Of a DNA stretch of 44,473 nt, positions 18,019 to 28,350 are shown in pieces. This stretch comes from Patescibacteria group bacterium (lineage in GTDB: Bacteria > Patescibacteriota > Patescibacteriia > UBA2196). Position numbers and translations under genes: made by a program. The notes beneath the pieces are model-generated. The model was not told the origin of the DNA, did no database searches, and was given only the letters and a program-made list of their open reading frames with translations. Position 1 is the first letter of the stretch, and each line of letters opens with the position of its first letter. The stretch is taken from positions 1 to 44,473 of the forward strand of contig JAQTPI010000008.1 of the NCBI GenBank assembly GCA_028748975.1. The letters are read 5' to 3'.

Positions 18019-18082
18019 TTGTCATCCCGGGCTTGACCCGGGATCCACTCATTATTCTGGATCCCAGCTTTCGCTGGGATGA
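18019..18082. repeat. Dispersed palindromic repeat upstream of ftsH
   Basis: gtcatcccgggcttgacccgggatcc...ggatcccagctttcgctgggatgac. Confidence 0.8.
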
Positions 18083-18190
18083 CATAAATATTAATTGTTT
18101 TAATTATAGAACAAAAAAAGAAAAAAGACAAGAAAAAACCCCACCTCGCGAGAGATGGGGCTGAAACAAAATTGATTGATGTTTATTTTT

Positions 18191-20110
18191 TTATTTCTGT
18201 TTTTCCAAAAATTTCTCCAGATCGTCGGGATTGGCTTTTTTCAGACGACTGTCTTGGAGAAGATCACTGCGTCGTTCCTCCTGCTTGAGGCGGTCCACTT
18301 CACCCTTAACCTCTCCCTTGTTTTTAAGATAGCGTGCCTGCGCCGGGCTTTCGTCCGACAGCACAAATGAAGGAATATCAAAGGTCTGGCAAGTGATTAC
18401 TTTTTCCTTAGTATCAAGATAAGTTATCGCGACTTCTTCCCCGACAGCAACGAACGGCGCCTTTGGAGTTTTTTCGTAGCTGTAGACGACCTGAAAAATT
18501 TTATTGGCGCCAGCCACAGCAAAGGGAAAGATTTGTTGCTGGCCTTGAAGCATGGGCTGGCCAACGCGGACGACCTTGCCTCTAAGGGAAATGGTCGCCA
18601 ACTTACCACCGACGGGGGCAAGCACACTGCCTGGAGCCGAATTTACTTTGGCCCGATAATTGCTGATTGCCTCTTCCAGTGTGTTACCTTTGGCATTGAT
18701 TTCATAGTTTTCCATGGAAACCAGAGAAACGCCTTTGAACTGGCCAGCATAAACCATGGGAATAACATATGTCAAGGTGCCATATAAATTACATGGCACC
18801 AGTTCCGTCGGTTCGTAGCCGGTAAAATTGTTCCACAAGGACAGTGCGGTTTCGTATGCCTTTGCTTCGGTCACGCCCTTGGCTTTGTAAAACGTGGCTT
18901 TGTCCAATCGGGAATCGATCAAAATGAAGCCGGTCAAGGCGTGGTCCTCGGAATTGGTACTGGTAAAGCCCGAAAACCACTGACAATAGCCGTCTTTGCT
19001 GTAGGTCAAAAACCAACCAGGAGTCGGCACCTGGCTTTTATCATTATGCAAGAAATTATACCACCAGCTGGAATGAACATATTCGCCCCATTTCTTGGCC
19101 TGGAAATCAAGCACGTCAAGGGGCTGAATGCGGTCAATCCAGACGGGCGCTTCATTGATCGAATAATATTTGTTTTCTCCGGTTTGGAGATTGAGAACTA
19201 CCACGCCCTTGGTGCGCAGGCCGGAATAGCCGGTCGTTCTTTCCAAAACCGAGACGGTATAGTACGGGTTCCAGTTGTCGTCGACCTCGAACGTCCAGTC
19301 GTCCAGAACCATGTTCATATAGCCGTTGTAACGCAGATAACGGTCAGCGCGGTATTCATAACAGGCGGAATTCAAGTACTTGATATGGATTTCCTGACCC
19401 TGTTTGTTGACCTGCACGGCCTGCGCATCCTGAAAAGGATCTTGCGCAGAAACACGCAGATAACCGGGGACCTGTTTGTCCTGACGCCACTTCAACCAGC
19501 CATGAAATTCCAGCGGGTAAATCCACCAGAGTTGTCCGTCGATGTACTGCTTGGTCGCTTTGCCAATTTTGTAGCGGGAACCGGGGACGGCATAGCCCGT
19601 AACCTTAAAACCGCTCAAAGCACTGTTGGCTTTCACATCTGCCGAAACCTCGGGAACCAGACAGATGAAGGCGGGGTCCATTGGTTCGATGGTCTGGGAC
19701 AGATCGCCTTTTGGCTGGGCCACCGTGCCGATGAGTTTGGCTTTTTTCTCATACTGAAAGATATCCGTCTGCTGAAAGAACCAAGCGATGATGATGATAT
19801 AAAGAAGATACCCAATGGAAATAATGAGTCCGGGTGAAGCACCCTTGGCCGATTCATAATTGTTAGATGAAGCGCCAATGATGGCGCCAATGATGGCGCC
19901 GAAAAAGATGGATCCGAAAAGTGGGCCAGGGCCATATATGCCAATAGCCGCCCCCCATTGAATCCAGTAAAGCAAAAGCCAGTAACCAATGGCGCAAAAA
20001 AAGCCAATGGTGGCTGTTCTGGTTTTGTGTTCACCCGTCATGAGGGCGCCAACGAGTGAGAGTCCAAACACAGAACCGAGTGCGACGATGAAAGAGATCA
20101 AAAGATACAT
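18191..20110 (-). CDS. Large membrane-anchored hypothetical protein (639 aa), several N-terminal TM helices
   Basis: Long ORF; GGAGG SD 7 nt upstream of ATG. Confidence 0.8.
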   Translation of the reverse strand: MYLLISFIVALGSVFGLSLVGALMTGEHKTRTATIGFFCAIGYWLLLYWIQWGAAIGIYGPGPLFGSIFFGAIIGAIIGASSNNYESAKGASPGLIISIGYLLYIIIIAWFFQQTDIFQYEKKAKLIGTVAQPKGDLSQTIEPMDPAFICLVPEVSADVKANSALSGFKVTGYAVPGSRYKIGKATKQYIDGQLWWIYPLEFHGWLKWRQDKQVPGYLRVSAQDPFQDAQAVQVNKQGQEIHIKYLNSACYEYRADRYLRYNGYMNMVLDDWTFEVDDNWNPYYTVSVLERTTGYSGLRTKGVVVLNLQTGENKYYSINEAPVWIDRIQPLDVLDFQAKKWGEYVHSSWWYNFLHNDKSQVPTPGWFLTYSKDGYCQWFSGFTSTNSEDHALTGFILIDSRLDKATFYKAKGVTEAKAYETALSLWNNFTGYEPTELVPCNLYGTLTYVIPMVYAGQFKGVSLVSMENYEINAKGNTLEEAISNYRAKVNSAPGSVLAPVGGKLATISLRGKVVRVGQPMLQGQQQIFPFAVAGANKIFQVVYSYEKTPKAPFVAVGEEVAITYLDTKEKVITCQTFDIPSFVLSDESPAQARYLKNKGEVKGEVDRLKQEERRSDLLQDSRLKKANPDDLEKFLEKQK

Positions 20111-20259
20111 GAGTGTTCCTCCTTTTTAAACGGTTTACCTGCATTTAAAACACCAACAACGAGAGATTACTTAATCTCTGTTTAAAACCTCCTTTCTTGG
20201 ATGGATTATGAAAGATTTGATATTTTTGCTTAATTTACCGCTTTTTACGGTAATAATAA

Positions 20260-20288
20260 ATTATAGCAAACTCTGAAAAACTTGTCAA
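20260..20288 (-). promoter_or_regulatory. Promoter TTGACA-N17-TATAAT (TGC extended -10)
   Basis: Minus strand, upstream of 18191..20110. Confidence 0.85.
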
Positions 20289-20309
20289 GTTTGATTAATA
20301 ATTAAATAA

Positions 20310-20345
20310 AAAAACGAGCCAAGCAGATGTTGCTTGGCTCGAACC
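20310..20345 (-). terminator. Intrinsic terminator after 20367..21200 gene
   Basis: cgagccaagca-gatgt-tgcttggctcg with U-tract on minus strand. Confidence 0.85.
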
Positions 20346-20366
20346 CAAAGGTGTTTGGGTTTGGTG

Positions 20367-21200
20367 CTACTTTTCCTTGGCTTGGGCGACCAGGAATTCC
20401 GCCACGGCGGTGTAATCCAGCCGGTGCGAAACTTTGGCGTGAGTCCGGCGGCCGGGAACATAGAAGTTCTTGTAGCCGTAACGCTTACGGCTATACAAGC
20501 TCCTTTTGGCCGAGCCCAGCGATGACTGCCATGACCGCAGCATGGGCTTTGCCGATGCGATCTGCGGGCTCTTCATCGAAACGATGGCTCGGAGAGACAG
20601 GCTCAGCTGGTCCACGACATCCGCCATTATTTTCGTGTCGATGGCGGTGTTCCAGTCAACCTCGCTGCCAATGGCGGAGAGGATGTTCACCAAGTCGGCT
20701 TTCTGGCCGGCCTTGGCAGCCCGGATCATGTCCAGCAGCAGGGTTTCCAGACGCCCGGCTTTGCGCAGATTTGCCGCATTCTGCCGGCTGACTGATTCCC
20801 GCATTTTCCGCATTTCATCGTTTGCTTCGGCCTGGAGCGCCCGCGCCGTCGCCATGACGGTGGGCTTGCCGAGGCCTTGACCGGCCGTCTGCTCTTCGAT
20901 GCCGAATCCCTCCACTTCCACCTCGGGGTGGAAGTAATAGAGGTAGCGGGCGAATCTCGACGTATTCAGCGCGGTCTTGGTCATGCCGATTTCCACGGTC
21001 AGAGCCGAGCTTTTGGTGGAAAAGAGCGTGGACATCCGGTCCAGTCCTTCCACGACGCGCAGAATGGTGGCCAGGGCGCGTTCCACGCCCTTGGGGTCGC
21101 GATGGTCCACGAAAGCCTTGGGCATGGTCAGCTTCGGCACCTTGTTTGCCCACTTGACCAGCGTTCGCGTTTTCTCAACTGGTTTCGGTTGTTTCCTCAC
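20367..21200 (-). CDS. Basic hypothetical protein (start GTG)
   Basis: AAGGAGG 8 nt upstream of GTG at 21200; visibly higher GC than neighbours. Confidence 0.75.
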   Translation of the reverse strand: MRKQPKPVEKTRTLVKWANKVPKLTMPKAFVDHRDPKGVERALATILRVVEGLDRMSTLFSTKSSALTVEIGMTKTALNTSRFARYLYYFHPEVEVEGFGIEEQTAGQGLGKPTVMATARALQAEANDEMRKMRESVSRQNAANLRKAGRLETLLLDMIRAAKAGQKADLVNILSAIGSEVDWNTAIDTKIMADVVDQLSLSLRAIVSMKSPQIASAKPMLRSWQSSLGSAKRSLYSRKRYGYKNFYVPGRRTHAKVSHRLDYTAVAEFLVAQAKEK

Positions 21201-21392
21201 GGGTTGTTTCCTCCTTAATTTAGAGGGTTCTGCCAACGGTTTTTCATTTTTTCACCGCTGACGTTGGGTTGGAAAACTGACTATTTTTTGTGCTTTTTCA
21301 CCTCCCCTTTTTGGATTTTACAAGGATAAAAATCGGCTTAAATTACTGAAAAATGAGCCTTTTTGAAGTTAACCTTCAAAGGTCATTAATTC

Positions 21393-21420
21393 ATTATAGC
21401 AAACTCATAGGATTTGTCAA
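21393..21420 (-). promoter_or_regulatory. Promoter TTGACA-N16-TATAAT (TGC extended -10)
   Basis: Minus strand, upstream of 20367..21200. Confidence 0.85.
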
Positions 21421-21477
21421 GAGGACAACTTTTAATTAAAAATTGGTGAAAAATAGTCCTTTTTCTGTCTTTGATTT

Positions 21478-21948
21478 TCAATCAGGATAACGCATGTAAG
21501 GAACGCATTTTTGATCCACGAAATCTCTGATTAAATGCGCAACTAACACACTAAGGTGGCAATTATATCTGTTTTTAACCTCGCCCGGCGGGGTGTGGTC
21601 AAAATAATATCCTATTTCTTCACTGAGAAGTTTACAAACCATATCTACTAAAAAATTTGCTGTACTTGAATACAAATTGTCGTTATAACTGTTTTTTTCA
21701 GTAAATTGATTTAAAATTTGTCCGTTTTTATTAAACACCGCCATAATAATAATTTTTTCTTTAAGCAAATGTTCGGGTTGAATAATTAAACCAAACTTGG
21801 CGCTGACTGCCACTTCTTTTTGGATGACATCCAAAATATAGTAGATTTGGTTGCCTGACAAAAAACAGAAGTTTTTATTTTGCCAAAACCATTCAGCTTC
21901 TTTTTGGCGCTGGCGCGAATCTAGAAATTTTTGGATTATTTTTAACAT
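21478..21948 (-). CDS. Hypothetical protein (156 aa)
   Basis: ORF with GGAGG SD 8 nt upstream of ATG. Confidence 0.7.
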   Translation of the reverse strand: MLKIIQKFLDSRQRQKEAEWFWQNKNFCFLSGNQIYYILDVIQKEVAVSAKFGLIIQPEHLLKEKIIIMAVFNKNGQILNQFTEKNSYNDNLYSSTANFLVDMVCKLLSEEIGYYFDHTPPGEVKNRYNCHLSVLVAHLIRDFVDQKCVPYMRYPD

Positions 21949-21997
21949 CTAAATTACCTCCTGTTTCTGATAAATTAGGTTTTGAAAGGATTAGGTA

Positions 21998-22025
21998 ATC
22001 TTAGCAAATCTATAAAATTTGTCAA
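21998..22025 (-). promoter_or_regulatory. Promoter TTGACA-N16-TAAGAT (TGC extended -10)
   Basis: Minus strand, upstream of 21478..21948. Confidence 0.75.
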
Positions 22026-22232
22026 GTTTGTTTATCCGCCTGCGTTCCCCAGCGACCCATTAGACACTTCGGCGGATAAACTTTTGGTTCTTGCCTGCGG
22101 GCAAGATAATTTTTAAACAAAAAGGCGGGCCGATGGACATCGGAGCGCCTCTATAAATATTATTTCTTTATATTCTTAGTCTTTCATTTCTGGTTTTCCT
22201 TTGATACTTTGTTACTTTGTTACTCTATTATT

Positions 22233-23432
22233 TTATTTTTCTTTATTTTGATCATGAGATCCCTCGGCTTCTCCGCTCTGCGGAGCGGAGTCGCTCGGGA
22301 TAAACTGAGGGCTTTCCACTTTTTCCTCTGCTATTTCTGGCTTTGGTTTTTCACTTTTCAATGACAAGCCCAAACGATGCTCGGCTGGCTCCAAAGAAAC
22401 GATGGTGAATTCGTAGGTCTCGCCAACTTTGACCACTTCTTCGGCGTTTTCAATTTGATTATCCGATAATTCGGAAATGTGCGCCAAGCCCTGAACATCA
22501 GCATCCAATTCCACAAAAGCGCCAAATTTATCGGTTTTAACAACCTTGCCTTGGACCTTATCGCCCAGATGATATTTTTCCGCGGCTTTTTTCCAAGGGT
22601 CTTCAGTCAGGCGTTTGATGGACAAAGAAATGCGGTCGTTTTCCACGCTGATAATTTGCGCTTTGACTTTATCGCCAACTTTGAAAATTGATTTGGGATG
22701 GTCAATGCGCTGCCAAGCCAACTCTGAAATGTGCACCAGGCCTTCCAGTTTATTGTCTGGGTTTTCCGGTTTGAAAAATTCCAAAAAAGCGCCGAAGTCA
22801 ACCAAACTGGTGATGGTACCCTCCACGATGTCGCCCACGCTAAACTGGCCAATTAATTCTTTGCGCGCTTCGGCAAAAACATCTTTTTCCGAAACAATCA
22901 GTTTGTCGTCTTTTTCATTGGCATCAATGACTTTGACTTTGATTTTCTTGCCGACAAAACCGCGCAATTTTTCCAAAATTTTATTTTTATTGCCGCCTTC
23001 CACGCGCGGATAATTTTCCGCCGAAAGTTGCGACACCGGCAAAAAGCCGTTGACGTTATTCAACTGGACCAAAAGTCCGCCTTTGTTGACGTCCAAAACT
23101 TTAACTTCCACCACTTCGCCTTTGGCGCGGAAATCATTAAGTTCCTGCCAGGCCTTTTGGTGGCCGGCGGAACGGAAAGAAAGTTCCATCACGCCTTTTT
23201 CATTTTCCGCTTCTACCACAGTGGCAATGACAGAATCGCCGACTTTGAGATCGGAAAAGCGGTCAGATTCATCAGCCAGTTCGCGGCCGCGCACCAGGCC
23301 GGTAAAAATTCCGTCCACGTCCAAATACACCTCGCCTCGGGCAATGCTGACTACCTTGCCTTCCACCAAATCACCAGCCTTGGGCACCTGTCTCACATCA
23401 GAAGATTTTAAGAGATCATCAAAAGTATTCAT
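22233..23432 (-). CDS. rpsA: 30S ribosomal protein S1 (several S1 domains) with repeat-derived C-terminal tail
   Basis: Repeated GxVxxxxxxGxFVxL...GLxHISEL motifs; start MNTFDDLL at 23432. Confidence 0.9.
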   Translation of the reverse strand: MNTFDDLLKSSDVRQVPKAGDLVEGKVVSIARGEVYLDVDGIFTGLVRGRELADESDRFSDLKVGDSVIATVVEAENEKGVMELSFRSAGHQKAWQELNDFRAKGEVVEVKVLDVNKGGLLVQLNNVNGFLPVSQLSAENYPRVEGGNKNKILEKLRGFVGKKIKVKVIDANEKDDKLIVSEKDVFAEARKELIGQFSVGDIVEGTITSLVDFGAFLEFFKPENPDNKLEGLVHISELAWQRIDHPKSIFKVGDKVKAQIISVENDRISLSIKRLTEDPWKKAAEKYHLGDKVQGKVVKTDKFGAFVELDADVQGLAHISELSDNQIENAEEVVKVGETYEFTIVSLEPAEHRLGLSLKSEKPKPEIAEEKVESPQFIPSDSAPQSGEAEGSHDQNKEK

Positions 23433-23772
23433 AGATTTATTAAGCCTGTCCTGAGCGAACCCACCTAATTTTTTGCGAAGCAAAAATTTTGGCGGGGAGC
23501 CGAAGGACACCCTGTGAACCTGGGCGGACGTATTTTGCAAGTCCAACCTGTTTGCCACGGGATCCTTCGTCGGCCCGATTATCATCGGGCCTCCTCAGGA
23601 TAGACTCTGTTTCTAAAATAAAAAAACAAACTTTAGCCGCCCCGATGGATAAAACACCAACGAGAGGCCCCGAAGCCGATTAATATAATATATTGTATCG
23701 TCTCGGGTCTTAATAAAATACTTAGTTTACTTTATTATATCAAGCCATACTTTTTTGTCAAATACAGGCAAC

Positions 23773-23802
23773 TTGACAAAAATAGTCTTAGTATGCTAAA
23801 CT
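23773..23802 (+). promoter_or_regulatory. Promoter TTGACA-N18-TAAACT (TGC extended -10)
   Basis: Upstream of 23848..24126. Confidence 0.7.
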
Positions 23803-23847
23803 GTAACCAGAACATTTAATCGCACCTAATAAAAAAGGGAGGAAAAA

Positions 23848-24126
23848 TTGAAATACCTGGAAAATATTTTAGTATTTTTTTGTAAATTATTTTTGGGAAC
23901 CGTAAAAATAATCAGTTCAATTTTTGACGGTCTAGCCAAAATACTTTCAGTTATTCTTTTTGTCATTGCGTTTCGCGCCCTCTGGACTCTGGTCGGCAAA
24001 TTGCCTGTCTTCTGGCAATCACTTATCATTCAGGTATTTTTAATTACTGGTTCGTTGTCTTTTCTGGCACTGATTACTCTGGCTATTTGGCGGCCAAAAA
24101 CATTTGACAGAATCTTCAAAAAGTAA
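23848..24126 (+). CDS. Small two-TM membrane protein (TTG start)
   Basis: GGAGG 5 nt upstream of TTG; hydrophobic segments. Confidence 0.65.
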   Translation: MKYLENILVFFCKLFLGTVKIISSIFDGLAKILSVILFVIAFRALWTLVGKLPVFWQSLIIQVFLITGSLSFLALITLAIWRPKTFDRIFKK

Positions 24127-24129
24127 AAA

Positions 24130-24164
24130 ATAGCCCGAAATTATTTCATCTCGGGTTTTTTATT
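24130..24164 (+). terminator. Intrinsic terminator after 23848..24126
   Basis: agcccgaaattatttcatctcgggttttttat. Confidence 0.7.
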
Positions 24165-24277
24165 TTTCCTAGAAAAGAACAAAAAAGCCATTTGCACCCC
24201 TCCCCAAAACATGCTAAAATATAATCATAATTTACCAATGTTATCATGTTAAAATGCTAACATGCTAAAACGCTTTT

Positions 24278-24955
24278 ATGCTTATCCAATTCTTCGGACA
24301 ATCATTTTTCAAAATCACGGTCAAAAACCAGCTCGGCCAAGAAGTGGTGGTGGCCATTGACCCCTTCCACAAAGAATTTTGCGGACTCAAAAGTCCAAAT
24401 AAATTCGGCGCCGATGCCCTGCTCATCACCCATGACCACGAAGACCACAACAATGTGGACTTGGTTAAAGGCGCGGAAGATGGCAAAGAAACTTTTTTGA
24501 TTAATGGCCCGGGCGAATATGAGGTTAAGGGCGTGATGGTTTACGGCATTCCGGCTTTTCATGATAACGCCAATGGCGCCGAGCGCGGCGAAAATACCAT
24601 GTATTTAATCCAGGCGGAAGAAATGTGGCTGGCGCACCTGGGCGATTTGGGACAAAAAAGTTTAACTGATGAACAATTGGGCCATTTGGAAGATATTGAT
24701 ATTTTGCTTTTGCCAGTGGGCGGAGGGGGCGCCACTTTGGATGCCAAAGCCGCGGGTGAAATTGTTTCCCAAATTGAACCGCGCGTGATTATCCCCATGC
24801 ACTATGCCCTGCCGGGTTTGAAATTCAAATTTGACGGCGTGGAAAAATTCGTGAAAGAAATGGGCTTGAAACCAGAAACGGTGGAAGAAAAAATCCGCTT
24901 GCAGAAAAAAGATTTGCCAGAGGAAGAGACGAGGTTGATTGTGATACAACCGTAA
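24278..24955 (+). CDS. Metallo-beta-lactamase-fold hydrolase (UlaG/UPF0173-like)
   Basis: LITHDHEDHNN, MHY motifs. Confidence 0.88.
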   Translation: MLIQFFGQSFFKITVKNQLGQEVVVAIDPFHKEFCGLKSPNKFGADALLITHDHEDHNNVDLVKGAEDGKETFLINGPGEYEVKGVMVYGIPAFHDNANGAERGENTMYLIQAEEMWLAHLGDLGQKSLTDEQLGHLEDIDILLLPVGGGGATLDAKAAGEIVSQIEPRVIIPMHYALPGLKFKFDGVEKFVKEMGLKPETVEEKIRLQKKDLPEEETRLIVIQP

Positions 24956-25070
24956 ATCGTCAATTGTTTAACGGCGTCGCGGCCCGTATCGGCAGTCGTT
25001 AAAAGTTTTACGTTAAACTAAGCCGTAAAACGATACGGGCAGCGATACCGTATAACAACAACCGTTAGTC
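24956..25070. repeat. Structured intergenic repeat (copy B)
   Basis: ACGGCGTCGCGGCCCGTATCG pairs (about 18/21) with CGATACGGGCAGCGATACCGT; related to 16062..16177. Confidence 0.75.
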
Positions 25071-25071
25071 T

Positions 25072-25734
25072 ATGAAAAACAAACCCAAAATTTTAATTTT
25101 ATTTATTCTCTGCGTCCTGATCATTCTCGGCCTCTGGTTTTATTCTCTCAAATTGAATTTAAACAAGCCCTCGGATGGCAAGGGAAAATTTGATTTAAAT
25201 CTGGGAGAAATTTTTAGCGATATCGGCGACACTTTCAAAAACCTCCCGCCCCCGCCGAAATTTTCCACTTCCACCACTGCCACTGACCAAGCAATTGATA
25301 CTTTAGCGGATAAACTGAAACAATTGGAAAATACTAATACATCCATCGCCGACTGGCAGATATATAAAAATGAAAAATATAACTTTGAATTTAGGTACCC
25401 AAAAAATTATACACTAAACGATCGTTCAACAACAGAAACGATTACTTTTGATACAGAAGGCCCGGGCTGGAGCTTAGACCTTGCGATAACTTCGGAAAAA
25501 TTAGCAAATAAAATAACGGAACTAAATAAAACCCAAAAACAATTAGGTGGAAAAACATATAATGATATTGATTGGATAATTTTCCTTCAGGAGGGTTCGA
25601 CAGAAATACCTGGGGCGTGGTATACAGCAGTTACTCAATTAAATAGTAAAAATATTATAAAAATTACCCTAAGCCGTTCAGGTCCTGAAGAATTATTTTA
25701 TCAAATTCTCTCAACTTTCAAATTTTTAAAATAA
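25072..25734 (+). CDS. Membrane-anchored exported hypothetical protein
   Basis: N-terminal TM; YKNEKYNFEFRYPKNYTL PsbP-like pattern. Confidence 0.75.
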   Translation: MKNKPKILILFILCVLIILGLWFYSLKLNLNKPSDGKGKFDLNLGEIFSDIGDTFKNLPPPPKFSTSTTATDQAIDTLADKLKQLENTNTSIADWQIYKNEKYNFEFRYPKNYTLNDRSTTETITFDTEGPGWSLDLAITSEKLANKITELNKTQKQLGGKTYNDIDWIIFLQEGSTEIPGAWYTAVTQLNSKNIIKITLSRSGPEELFYQILSTFKFLK

Positions 25735-25743
25735 ATAATATCT

Positions 25744-28278
25744 ATGAGTAAAGTCAAAAATAAAGTCAAAGAACCGCCCAAAAAAGAAAAGAAAGTCATT
25801 CCGGTGGAGGAAGAAAAAAAATCCAATAACATTGGCCAAGTCAAAAATCGCCCGATTTCTGATGAAATGCGCGAGTCGTATTTGGATTACGCCATGAGTG
25901 TGATTGTGGCGCGCGCCCTGCCCGATGTTCGGGATGGTTTAAAGCCGGTGCATCGCCGAATTCTTTACGCCATGTGGAACATTGGTCTAAAACCTTCAGC
26001 CAAATTCCGCAAATCCGCCACCGTCGTCGGCGAAGTTTTGGGCAAATATCACCCGCACGGCGACCAAGCGGTCTATGACTCCATGGTCAGAATGGCGCAA
26101 GATTTCAACATGCGCTATCCACTCGTTCACGGCCAAGGCAACTTTGGTTCCATGGACGGCGACAATGCCGCGGCCATGCGCTACACCGAAGCCAAGCTGG
26201 CGGCCATCAGCGAAGAATTATTAATGGATTTGGACAAAAATACCGTTGATTGGCAGCCGAATTTTGACGGCACGCAAAAAGAACCAAAAGTTCTGCCAGC
26301 CAAACTGCCAAATTTATTGCTTGACGGCACCATGGGCATCGCGGTCGGCATGGCCACGGAAATTCCGCCACATAATTTAAACGAAGTAGTGGATGGCATT
26401 TGCCATTTAATAGAAAATCCCGATGCCAACGTGGAGGACTTGATGAAATTCGTGAAAGGACCAGATTTTCCCACCGGCGGCATCATTTATAATCTGGAAG
26501 ATATCAAACAGGCCTATGCCACGGGCAAGGGCGGGGTGGTCATGCGCGCCAAAGCAGAAATTGAAGAAGTAAAAAATGGTTTTCAAATTATCGTCACGGA
26601 AATTCCCTATCAGGTAATCAAATCGGCGCTTTTGGAAAAAATCGCGGAGCTCGTTAAAGATAAAAAAATTGAAGGCATCAAAGATTTGCGCGATGAGTCC
26701 AACAAGCACGGGGTGCGCGTGGTAATTGAACTTAAAAAAGATTCTTATCCTAAAAAAATTTTAAACCAGCTTTTTTCGCACACCGATCTGCAAAAATCAT
26801 TTCATTTCAACATGCTGGCTTTGGTTGATGGCGGAGTGCAGCCGCGCATTTTAACGCTCAAAGGAATTTTGGAAGAATTCATCAAACACCGCCAGGTGGT
26901 AGTGCGCCGCCGCACCGAATTTGAATTGGAGCGCGCCAAAGACCGCGCCCATATTTTGGAAGGCCTGATGCTGGCTTTGAATAAAATTGACGCAGTCATC
27001 GCCACCATTAAAAAATCCCGCGACCGCGAGGAAGCTAAGACCAATTTGATGAGCAAATTCAAGTTGACCGAACGGCAGGCCGTGGCCATTTTGGAAATGA
27101 AACTGTCGCAATTGGCCAATTTGGAACAGCAAAAAATTGAAACGGAATTGAAAGAAAAGAAAAAAATAATCGCCGAACTTACCGAAATTTTAAAAAGCCC
27201 CAAAAAAATCATGGGGATTATTAAAGACGAACTGGCCAAACTTAAAGAAAGATTCGGGGACGAACGGCGCACGCAGATCATGCCCGGCGCGGTGGGCGAA
27301 TTCAGCCAAGAAGATTTGATTCCGGACGAAACCACGGTAGTAATGATTACGCAGGATGGCTACATCAAACGCATGCCGCCGGAAACTTTCAAAACACAGG
27401 GCCGCGGCGGTAAAGGCGTGATTGGCCTCACCACTAAAGAAGAAGACGCGGTGGAACATCTGTTTACTACCACCACGCATAAAGACTTGCTTTTCTTCAC
27501 CAATAAAGGCCGGGTTTTCCAACTCAAAGCTTATGAGGTACCGCCTGCCTCGCGCGTGGCCAAAGGGCAATCCATTGTTAACTTTTTACAGCTGGGCCCG
27601 CAAGAAACAGTTTCCACGGTTTTGCATCTTGATGGCAAAGAAAAATTTCAATCCTTAATGATGGTCACAAAACACGGCACCATTAAAAAAACAGAACTCT
27701 CGGAATTTAAAAATATCCGCAGGAGCGGCTTAATTGCCATCAAACTCAAAAACGGCGACTTGTTGGATTGGGTGCGCACGGTTCATGAAAAAGATGAGGT
27801 GATGATTACCACGGCCAAAGGCCAGGCCATTCGCTTCCCGGAAAAAAATGTCCGGGCCATGGGTCGCGCCGCTGGCGGAGTCAGGGGCATTCGCTTGAAG
27901 GGCGCTGACGAAGTGGTCAGTATGAATATGGTTTCGCCGGAAGAAATCAAACAAGGCACCAAAAGCATGGTGGTGACGGAAAACGGTTTTGGCAAAATGA
28001 CGCCGGTTTCTGATTTCAGATTGCAAAGCCGCGGCGGCTCGGGCGTGCGCACAGCCAAAGTCACGCCCAAAAACGGCAAGGTGGTTTGGTCCACGGTTTT
28101 AAATCCCAAACAACTGCCGGAAACAGTCAGTGGAGATTTGTTAATTATTTCCACCAATGGCCAAGTGATTCGCATGCCAATTTCTTCCGTCTCCCAAACC
28201 GGCCGCGACACGCAAGGCGTCCGCTTAATGAGATTTAAGGAAGAAAATGATAAAGTAGCGAGCGTGGCTTTGGTATAA
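25744..28278 (+). CDS. gyrA: DNA gyrase subunit A
   Basis: [35 protein letters not shown] blades. Confidence 0.97.
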   Translation: MSKVKNKVKEPPKKEKKVIPVEEEKKSNNIGQVKNRPISDEMRESYLDYAMSVIVARALPDVRDGLKPVHRRILYAMWNIGLKPSAKFRKSATVVGEVLGKYHPHGDQAVYDSMVRMAQDFNMRYPLVHGQGNFGSMDGDNAAAMRYTEAKLAAISEELLMDLDKNTVDWQPNFDGTQKEPKVLPAKLPNLLLDGTMGIAVGMATEIPPHNLNEVVDGICHLIENPDANVEDLMKFVKGPDFPTGGIIYNLEDIKQAYATGKGGVVMRAKAEIEEVKNGFQIIVTEIPYQVIKSALLEKIAELVKDKKIEGIKDLRDESNKHGVRVVIELKKDSYPKKILNQLFSHTDLQKSFHFNMLALVDGGVQPRILTLKGILEEFIKHRQVVVRRRTEFELERAKDRAHILEGLMLALNKIDAVIATIKKSRDREEAKTNLMSKFKLTERQAVAILEMKLSQLANLEQQKIETELKEKKKIIAELTEILKSPKKIMGIIKDELAKLKERFGDERRTQIMPGAVGEFSQEDLIPDETTVVMITQDGYIKRMPPETFKTQGRGGKGVIGLTTKEEDAVEHLFTTTTHKDLLFFTNKGRVFQLKAYEVPPASRVAKGQSIVNFLQLGPQETVSTVLHLDGKEKFQSLMMVTKHGTIKKTELSEFKNIRRSGLIAIKLKNGDLLDWVRTVHEKDEVMITTAKGQAIRFPEKNVRAMGRAAGGVRGIRLKGADEVVSMNMVSPEEIKQGTKSMVVTENGFGKMTPVSDFRLQSRGGSGVRTAKVTPKNGKVVWSTVLNPKQLPETVSGDLLIISTNGQVIRMPISSVSQTGRDTQGVRLMRFKEENDKVASVALV

Positions 28279-28350
28279 TGTTTTTATAGTTTATCCTGAG
28301 CGGCCTTTTAGGGAAGTATTGAGCCGAGGGATCTCGTAAATTTTTTGTAG

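Noticed and set aside
18009-18131. Longer FtsH start in the ORF track
   Set aside because: Translation of the upstream repeat; normal FtsH N-terminus begins at 18008.
18941-19837. 298-aa plus-strand ORF
   Set aside because: Antisense shadow of the 18191..20110 gene, which has promoter, SD and sensible composition; no domain resemblance.
20367-21153. Overlapping ORFs on both strands of the high-GC gene (20327..20791 +, 20815..21153 -)
   Set aside because: High GC depletes stops in all frames; only the frame with AAGGAGG-GTG and promoter is supported.
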